Shown here: piece after piece, positions 56,647 to 64,000 of the stretch
Numbering within the stretch: the stretch's first letter is position 1
How the letters are laid out: every line of letters begins with the position of its first letter
Assembly (NCBI GenBank): GCA_029959085.1
Contig: JARWIR010000018.1
Span: forward strand, 2,046,001-2,110,000
Reading direction: 5' to 3'
Length of the DNA stretch: 64,000 nucleotides
Source of the DNA: Nemophila menziesii
Taxonomy: Eukaryota > Streptophyta > Magnoliopsida > Boraginales > Hydrophyllaceae
Position numbers and translations under genes: made by a program
Notes under the pieces: model-generated
What the model was told of the DNA's origin: nothing
Seen by the model: the letters and a program-made list of their open reading frames with translations, nothing else
Databases searched by the model: none

Positions 56647-58990
56647 AGACCCCCAACTCAAACTTGTATCGTCTCGATACAATAAGAAATAAGAACATAG
56701 AGAAGTCTCTAAAATGACAACTAAGTCAATTAAGCACAGGGGAGAAGAAGATAGCAGAATATATAGAATAAACTCAAAGCAATTACTCAGAAAATTTCAT
56801 GCAATAATATTTACAAACTTCATACATGCACACTTTTCGTATCTACAATCAACACGGCTTGAATTCAAGATTAGATTAGTTTCGCAATGTTAGAAGGAAA
56901 GGATCTTTACTCAGTTTACAAAGGAGGCTATAGATTGTTCATCGAACCTCACTAGTATCCAAAGATCCACTTAACTACTCTCTATTGGCTCAATCACTTC
57001 TAGATTACACAACAAAGAATCAAAAGGTCTTTAGGGTTGTAATGTTGGCTTAGGGACGGTATGATAAGTATATTTGGATAATTTAGAGTGAGCTTTTGTC
57101 TCTCTCCTCACTAGCCATCAACAAATCTCCCTAGAGCTTGAGTTACTCTCGTAAAACGTTCTCACTCAACCCAATGAATTCCTTGATGCGCAAATTAGCA
57201 TCCCCAATAACCCAATTAAAGCATAAAAATGTTCACATAAAAATTCCTCTTTGCCGGTCCAAATATGTATTCTTTTCATATCAATTTTTGTATATCCTAT
57301 GACTCTCTTTGATGTTGAGATATAATGCTATTTTTTTCATAATTTTTTTTCTTTTCATGCTTTTCAGCTTTTTTTCATTTACTTTTACCCCGACAATGGG
57401 TCAAAATATAATAAACCTGTGAATCATCATCAAAATATAGAATAGAGCACAATTAATAAGCTCAAAAATCCCGACCCAATAATATTTCCCATAATGGTGG
57501 ACCCACCACCCCAAACTCAAGCGTTAAAATAATTGTCTATGCATCGCGATTCGAGTGCGGGTCATATGGAAAAGTCCTATATTCTGAAGGGATATGGATT
57601 ATAATGTGGCTAATAAAAAGGCTTTAGAAAGGCTAGAAGTGGCTGAGAAGGATATATAATAAAATAAATGGACAGCAGGCTAAAAGGCAACAAGGGACTT
57701 ATGAAAGAACAGCCTTAATCACTTTATAAACTATGGAATTTCGTCATTCTCTTACATATAGCACGTTCATCAAATGGGTTTGTCAACTAGCTTGGATCTC
57801 ACGGCCTACACACCACTCATGTCTCCCTGAGATCGAACATACTTTCTATCACATTGCTAAATAAACTTTTCTTTACTATCAATTTGTGTCTTCCTACAAA
57901 TACTTAAAGCATACAAAATAAAGCAGCTCATAAACATACTACTTTCTATCATCAACTTACTAAGATTATTCTTTCAAGCTATTAAACACATTCTACATCT
58001 AATCCATCTCTTTAAAAATTTCAAAAAAATTTCAAATTTCTCTAAAAAACAGTAAATCACATAAAAATGGAGATGAGGGACAACAAATCCCCACACCCCA
58101 ACTCAAAAATGAGTCATGTCCCCACGACTCGAAAAGACTCAATATATAAAATAAAACAACAAATATTGCATATAGAGAAATTGTAAGGAAGAAATAAAAC
58201 ATACTCTACGAGGTTATTTCCTCGCTTGATTAATACCCAAGATAGGGTGCAGTGATATCCCTGTATGAAAACTTCATGTATCACCAATTTCGCTTTCACT
58301 TACATTCTCTTGTGCTCCATCCCAATCAATCACACTCTAGAGATCTCTTGTTTCTCATCTTCTCCAAATTTGTTCTCGAATACTCTCTCATGTGAAGGTG
58401 TTCATCCGAGAATATTATGTTGTGGCAACAGCTACTAGCGTCCCAGAAGCTTTGTTTATCTTTGGTCAAAGGATGCTCGATTTGTAGAGGTCATGGTGTC
58501 TTCCTTATGAAAATTTGAAACCTTTTTGCTCTTTGAATTTACCACAGCTAGCTTTCCTCTATTCTCTTGATCAGATTTACCTTGTAGTTTATTCCAAAAC
58601 AAGTACCCATCTCAATTGATTTATTCTTGATCTTACCCAATACCTTGCTTTGATACTTCATCCCCCTTAAGACATGATAAAATCTCTATTCTTTTCATCA
58701 TCTCTTTTGACCCCCAACTCAAAGTTTTGAACACTCTTGAAATTTGTAACTCTTGATTACACGATCTTTGACTTCATTACATGATCTTTGACTTCATTAC
58801 ACGATCTTTGACGTTATTCTTGGATTCCTCTCTTAGCTAGTATTCAAAACCTACAAACTTTTCACTAAAAAGTACAATATTACGCGCAAAAGTTTAATAA
58901 ATGAAAAATACTAGAATTAAAAGAGGAAAATCGATTTATTACATATTAACACTGAAAGTCTATCTAAATAGTCGAATGAACACAAAAAAT
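56647..58990 (-). mobile_element. 3' internal part of a Gypsy-type element, minus orientation
   Basis: In element sense (right to left): relic frame near 58200 ending GINQARK, the GTCGTGGGGACATGACTC sequence (58110-58130), CCATATGACCCGCACTCGAA (57540-57570 inverted), CATTGTCGGGGTAAAAG (57390), GACCGGCAAAGAGG (57250), and polypurine at 56650. A 20-bp unit ACACGATCTTTGACTTCATT is repeated three times at 58759-58818. No intact frame. Confidence 0.6.
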
Positions 58991-59035
58991 GATTTCTCCC
59001 AAGGGCATAAAATTAGAACATTTAGGGAGACATCA
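58860..59035 (-). mobile_element. Fragment of a Gypsy-type LTR start, minus orientation
   Basis: The 46-bp inverted-repeat start lies at 58990-59035, next to AGTTGGGGGTCT on its right. About 170 bp of LTR (down to CTTTTCACTAAAAAG near 58860) match 51257-51455. The rest of this LTR is missing, replaced by internal sequence of the neighbouring element. Confidence 0.65.
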
Positions 59036-60487
59036 AGACCCCCAACTCAAACCTTTATCGTCCAGAAAAGCAAAACTAAAAACAAGGGGAATGAAGTAGA
59101 TGAAAGAGAAAATAGAAGCTAGTAAATACACCCAAAGCAATTCTTAAAATAAATCTCATATATCAAGCATTAAGAACTAACATACACATACACTAATCAT
59201 GCAACATCAAACACAAATAATTTCAATCATAAAACTAACTTTGCAATGCTAGAAGGTTACACTTGTACTTATCTCAATATGATGGCTATAGGTTGTTCCT
59301 CGATCCTGACTCCCTTTGAACGCTCCACTTAGTATACTCCCTATTAACTTACCATGTACCTAGGAATCACGAGAACTTTACGGTTTTAGCGTAGGCTTAA
59401 GGACGGTGTGGTATGCATATTTGGTAAATTTGAAGTGAGAGTTTGGCTCTCTCCTCACTTACCATCAACAACTGTCCACGAGCTTGAGTTTACACTCATA
59501 TAATGTTCTCACTCAACCCATTCACGCACTAATTTAGCATCCCATGTCAACCCAATACATAATAAGATGATTTTCAGAGACTTTACACTTTGCCGGTTAT
59601 TTTATTCACCTTGTTTCTTTTTATTTTTCTTTTCTTTTCTTTTTCCTTTTTTTTTGTACAGTCAATAACCGGGTTCCCGGTTTTGCGTTGACCGGGTTCC
59701 CGATCAGCTACTGTATTGACTTTTTGATTTTTTTTCCAATCCCGGCAAAGGGTTACAAATAATAATATCATCTGAATTTTTGTGCCTCAATACAAACACA
59801 TAAGTTCCCACCGAATAAAATTTCCCAAATGTGGACCCTCCAACCCAAACTCAAGCTCGAGACAGGTCTCAGGATCGTGATTCAAGTGCGGGTCATTTGG
59901 TCATGCCTAACAATCTAAGGGATAATGAGATTATATCGTGGCTACAAAAAAAAAGGCTTAAGGCTCAAAATTGGGCTAAGACGGATAAAATTAATATAAG
60001 GGATAGGAGGCTAAAAAGGTCTCAAATGTCTTAACAAAGAACTGCCCCTATCATTTTCCTAATTCCATGGTTCGTCTCTAGTTCATATCTAAGTGGGTTC
60101 TCTACTAATTAAGATCTCACGTTCTACAAACCAAAAATTTTCCTTAAGTACAAGCTTACTTCTTTTGCATTGTTTATTAATTTTTCGTATCCATTATCTA
60201 TGTTTGCATGCAATTAAAATGCGTTTTATATTAATCCCTAAAGTTCACTATTTACTATCATTGATTCATCAAAAGTATGCTTAAAGGGGATATTTAAAAT
60301 CTTCTACAGTCAAACGCAACTCCTAATTATTTTATTGAAAGCAATTAAAAACACATAACACATAAAAACTGGGATGAGGCACCGAACCCCACCCTAAACT
60401 AAAAAATGAGTCGTGTCCCCGCGACTTGAAAAGACGCAAAGTAATTAAACTAATCTACACTAAATGAAAAGGGATAGAAAACGTATC
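59036..60487 (-). mobile_element. 3' internal part of the right-edge Gypsy-type element
   Basis: It carries the same ordered phrases as 50.0-51.25 kb but inverted: GGGTTGAGTGAGAACATT (59505), CCGGCAAAGTGTAAAG (59590), CCGGCAAAGG near 59750, GACCCGCACTTGAATC (59875), GAACGTGAGATC (60115), CAAGTCGCGGGGACACGAC (60415). Short frames at 59831-60034 and 60093-60284 are chance. Confidence 0.65.
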
Positions 60488-61815
60488 TTAACTAGCGCGA
60501 GACTGGTTACCATTGTTGCGTCTAGGTTGAGGTTTTGAATTCTTCTTCATCAAGTTGTAAAGATCATTAATGGTTGCGTTAATCTTGAATAAAGTGTTCT
60601 TTATCACCTCGAACTTTTCGTCAAATTCCCACGTTTTCAGCTATTCCTAGCTCTATAATCATCATCTCCTCTACGAAAATCTTCCCTCAATACCCAATTT
60701 TCTTTCTTCATCATGTTCTTCGTTCTTTTTCCAATTTTCATGGTCATATTTGATGACCCCAAACTTAAAGCTTCAAGAATTCTCAAAAGTTTTGGACGAT
60801 ATTTGCGAATTTGGTGTTCTTGAAGGTGTATGGATATGAATTATGGTGTATTCTAAGCTGGGTCATAATTATTTCAAGGTTTGGGAAAGGTTTAATGGAT
60901 AAAATTTAAGCTTTGGTGAAAGAAAAATTCGGATTAAAGCGTAAATTCTTTGGTATTTTGGGAATTTTATGATATGATTGTGTGTTCGGATGATGTTTAA
61001 AGAGGTGTATTGGTGATATTTTGGTGTTTTGATGATAGAATTTGAGTGGTTTTGGAGTTTTGGTTCGTCATCAATGGTGTTTCATATGTGGGAGGCCAAA
61101 GGAAAGGGAAACATAAGGTTTTTGTAAGGTTTAGGTCAATTTCGCCGAAGCTAGCCCGTTGTTCTAACCGGGTACCCGGTCAAGGTTTTTTTTTTTACCT
61201 CAGACGCAAGCCACCTTGCGTCATACTCGACGCACTAACAAGAGAGTTGGAAAATGCGAACGGGTTCCCGACTAGTGACAAACGGGTTAGCTATTCGCGC
61301 GCGAATTGCCAAATCGTTGGACGCAAGATGTTGCGTATTCGCGCAGAAAATTCCCATTTTGTTTTTTTCGATTTCTCCTTGCCTACACCTCGGATTTTTG
61401 CAAACCTTATACTCATTTTTATTGGAAATTGCGCTCCCGATCCATTGGACTACTCAGATTTTCCATTGGAGTTACCATTTTTCTCAGAATTCTGTTTTCT
61501 TCATTTCGCACCATGCATAGCGTCTCTTTACGCACAGGTCAGAAACTTTAGGCTATGTATCAGAACTTTTTGACTTCACTATTGGATAGATCTCGAAAAA
61601 ATAAGTGGTTTAGGCTCAAGAAAAGGTTAATTCCGACCTCCGAGCGTCAAGTTATGATCTTCCGAAGTTGCTTATAACCGGGTTACTGGTCAATGACCAA
61701 CCGGGTACCTGGTGTTGTCAATAGGCGCGAATTCAGACGCAACTTCATGCGTGTAGGTGGTTGGTCAACGAGTTGCTCACCGGGTTCCCGGTCAACGATA
61801 ACCGGGTTCCCGGCT
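59660..61815. repeat. Dispersed ACCGGGTNCCCGGT palindromes
   Basis: Copies at 59668, 59691, 61167 (perfect 14-bp palindrome), 61677, 61700, 61779 and 61801, plus a variant near 61260. Most are followed by GTCAA, and two paired copies are followed by GCTACTGT. They stand out as G+C-rich islands in the non-coding part of the element. Confidence 0.85.
60488..60747 (-). pseudogene. Extra ORF of a Gypsy-type element, copy 2
   Basis: From ATG at 60747: MTMKIGKRTKNMMKKENWVL, REDFRRGDDDYRARNS; after a frameshift near 60640, KTWEFDEKFEVIKNTLFKIN, ATINDLYNLMKKNSKPQPRR and NNGNQSRAS, stop at 60488. It has the same place, size range, basic N-terminus, W-E-hydrophobic helix and SxAS ending as the ORF at 53828, though overall similarity is low. 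A clear leader with TTTGGGGTCATCAAAT precedes the ATG. Confidence 0.5.
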
Positions 61816-62058
61816 AGCTACTGTGTTGCAACCAAAAATTCCTTCGTTTCTTTCTAACTCACCCCAAACTCATGACCTTTTTACTCCTGACATCATCAAA
61901 AACACCAACCTTTCTCATTTCTTAGAAATTAAACACTAAATAAATAACTATTACTCTACTTCATACTAATAATTTAAAAGACATGAAAGCAATAAACAAA
62001 TATACATTTGAAATGGCTTTTGTTTAACGTTGTTAAGCTCGACGGGTTACCTTATGTA
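60748..62058 (-). other. Spacer between pol tail and extra ORF
   Basis: Mostly non-coding in element sense, with a C/A-rich leader just before the extra ORF. A 175-codon plus frame at 61046-61573 and two overlapping frames have no family features and are not conserved. Palindromes cluster at 61.16-61.81 kb. Confidence 0.5.
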
Positions 62059-62412
62059 TCATTCCTTAACATAACCTCCCCAGCAGTGAGTGAGGTTGTC
62101 AATATTTGCTACTCGAAATTTTCATCCATTGGCTCTTATTCCAACTAATTTATCCGAGATAACCTTTGTAACCATGAATGGTCCTAGCCAAGAGCTCTTG
62201 GATTCACGCACCTACGGAGGAGTGTCAGGATTTTTCATTGCAACTTCTTCACCTATTCTGAACTCCTTTTTCTTCTTTTCTTTCTTAGGTTCTTTTGGGA
62301 CCTTCGTGGCACGTTCTTTGTTTTTATTCTTTGCATGATCAAGGTGTGGACTTCCCTTAGGATTTGGAGGAACTTTAATTGGTGGTATCTTTCTTATCTC
62401 ACTTTCCTCCAC
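62059..62412 (-). pseudogene. Gypsy integrase C-terminal-like tail
   Basis: A K-rich frame (PKEPKKEKKKKEFRIGEEVA) is followed, after TAG at 62212-62214, by VRESKSSWLGPFMVTKVISD and, after a TGA, KFRVANIDNLTHCWGG. F-x-G-x-V, then KS-W-GPF-V and a final H-WGG are the landmarks of the integrase C-terminus in plant Ty3/Gypsy pol. It is in the same frame as the protease 50 bp upstream, with no reverse transcriptase, RNase H or integrase core between. Confidence 0.75.
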
Positions 62413-62454
62413 TCCTAAGGTCTCCTCAATGTTAGTTGGCTCTTTTGGTACCTG

Positions 62455-62835
62455 TTAAACTACATCTAAACAAAAACAATCCTCCTTGGAATCCAGATAC
62501 TTCATTGGTCTAAATACGTTGAACTTCACCTTTTCGTCTTGGATACGCATAATCATTTCTCCATTCTCTAAATTAATAAGAGTACGCCCCGTGGCTAGGA
62601 ATGGTCTTACCAAAATAATGGGGACATTCCTATCCGCGTCGTAATCAAGTATAACAAAATCAACGGGAAAAATTAACGTACCTGCCTTGACGAGGATATC
62701 TTCTATCCGTCCCTCTAGATGTACGAGGGATCTGTCAGCCATCTGTAAGACCATGGATGTTGGTTTCGCAACTCCTATTTTCAACTTCTCAAAGATTGAT
62801 TTGGGCATAAGATTAATACTTGCACCCAAATCTCA
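62455..62835 (-). pseudogene. Gypsy retropepsin-like protease
   Basis: The active-site region reads DLGASINLMPKSIFEKLKIG, followed by LQMADRSLVHLEGRIEDILV and VPIILVRPFLATGRTLINLE (usually ILGRPFLAT). The active-site D is kept, but a TGA replaces the codon just before it (62833-62835). This DLGASINLMP type is found in Athila/Tat-like non-chromovirus Gypsy elements. Confidence 0.92.
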
Positions 62836-64000
62836 TAGCGCTTTTCCTTTCCACTCATTACCAATAGATATCGGAATTCTAAAGCTCCCAGGATCAAGTA
62901 GTTTGGGAGGTAACTTATTCTGACATATTGCACTACATTCTTCAGGTAAACCAATCATTTCATTCTCACAATACGGACTTTTGTTGGTGAGGGCTCTCTT
63001 TAAAAACTTCGCATACTTGGGTACATCTCTAATAGCTTCTAACAGAGGAATGTTAATGCTGAGACCTCTCACTCTGTTAAAGAATTTTGATAATCATCCA
63101 TATCACTCTTCTTTTGAACTCTAGATGGAAACGGTGGAGGAGGACGTTTTTCTACAATATCTTTCTTCTTTGGAATCTCATGAACTTTCTTTACTTCTTC
63201 CACTTCAACTTCTTTATTTTTATCCACCACATCCTTTTCTTTTCTAACAACTTCCTTCTCTTTCATAGCAGGAAAAGGAGGTGGAGGAAGGTTCTTACCA
63301 CTTCTGAGAGTGATTATTTTACAATATTCGATTTGGATTGGATTTTCAGTGTCACTAGGGAGTTGCCCTTGTGGATGTTAATCAATTGTTTTGACATTTG
63401 TGCAACTTGATTCTCTAACATCTTAATGTGTGCTTCAGAAGCTTGTTGCCTTTGGATTGACTGTGCATGCAGGGCAATCAAATCTTCTACAGTCTTTCGA
63501 AGGTTATTCTCACCTTCTTGTGGTTAAGTAGGTAAAGCTTTCTAATTCATGGTGTCATTATAATTGTCTTGAGGAGGTTGTCTCTGAATATAATTTCCTT
63601 GTCCACCTTCATAGTTATTTTACGGTCTTGGATTATTGTTATTACCTTGGGGACGTAGCTGATATGCGTGAGTAGGATTAGCGGCCCCATTAGGATTTGA
63701 ATACTGAAACCCAGGATGGTTTTCGTTTGGTTGATATCCTTGACCATTCGGATTGTAGTTCCCTCTGTTGGAAACAAACATTACGGAGTCTTTAGTATTC
63801 TGACAATTCTCCCATTCATGATCATTTTACTCCACAATACGAACATCCATAAACTTCTTGCGTAGCATTCACTTCAACTCTTTTACTCAAAAAACCTTCT
63901 TTCACGGCTAACGTAAGTTGTTTCAATTGTTGTTCTAATGTGGTTTGTATTTTTTTCTCTAAGGAGGTGAACTTTTCTTTAATATTTACGTTATTAACTC
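62836..64000 (-). pseudogene. Gypsy gag, C-terminal part, enters from the right edge
   Basis: Minus frames include NRGNYNPNGQGYQPNENHPG (near 63770-63710), QASEAHIKMLENQVAQMSKQ (63450-63380), a lysine/glutamate-rich stretch (63266-63069, KEKEVVRKEKDVVDKNKEVE) and SINIPLLEAIRDVPKYAKFL, LPEECSAICQNKLPPKLLDP, GSFRIPISIGNEWKGKAL (63060-62836), the stretch that normally leads into the protease in Athila/Tat-like elements. Several frameshifts and stops; a glycine/asparagine-rich zone may adjoin a zinc-knuckle beyond the frame seen. The start is outside the window. Confidence 0.88.

Noticed and set aside
61046..61573. 175-codon plus-strand frame
   Set aside because: It lies antisense in a retroelement spacer, overlaps two other open frames and has no domain features.

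Overview
This is an AT-rich, intergenic piece of a plant nuclear genome. Plant-specific signs are CACTA, Copia, Gypsy and LINE elements of plant type, GT-AG introns, ribosomal-protein-like promoters with telo boxes, and remnants of two plant genes (BOBBER/NudC and an SDE3/MOV10-type helicase). The non-coding style suggests a eudicot with a repeat-rich genome; I cannot name the species. I found no intact host gene. Every recognisable reading frame is a transposon gene or a broken gene copy.

The background is one low-copy repeat that has been duplicated and scrambled. Its core is a decayed gene for a NudC-family co-chaperone (BOBBER type, CS domain). Exons in gene order lie at 8688-8848 (CS start), 16680-16728, 17515-17682, 25481-25563 and 25656-25694 (stop codon), all on the plus strand. 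Further truncated copies lie at 6891, 29962, 30695, 31146, 34121 and 48497. Promoter-like modules with a TATA box and telo box occur at about 1.35, 12.27 and 28.45 kb. An exon of an unidentified convergent neighbour gene follows the NudC 3' end at 49.2-49.4 kb, with a relic at 25.9 kb. About 3 kb at the left edge (1-2930) is repeated at 10.69-13.66 kb. A C-terminal SDE3-like helicase remnant sits at 3.24-3.72 kb.

Younger elements are nested in this background, several with clean target-site duplications (TSDs): a hAT-like element (14999-15961, near 8 bp), a Copia LTR retrotransposon on the minus strand (18560-25235, 5 bp TAAAG) splitting a NudC intron, a 5'-truncated LINE (36380-37045, 14 bp), a 9.06-kb CACTA element (37586-46642, 3 bp CTT) with TNP2-like and second transposase-region genes, a hAT-type MITE (47550-48287, 8 bp CAATATAG) and two small MITEs.

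The right end (50-64 kb) is nested Ty3/Gypsy-type LTR material in both orientations. The minus-strand element entering from the right edge has gag and protease, then runs in the same frame into an integrase C-terminal-like tail with no reverse transcriptase. It is followed by an extra small ORF and a spacer full of ACCGGGTNCCCGGT palindromes. All sequence statements come from reading by eye; identities and ages were not computed.
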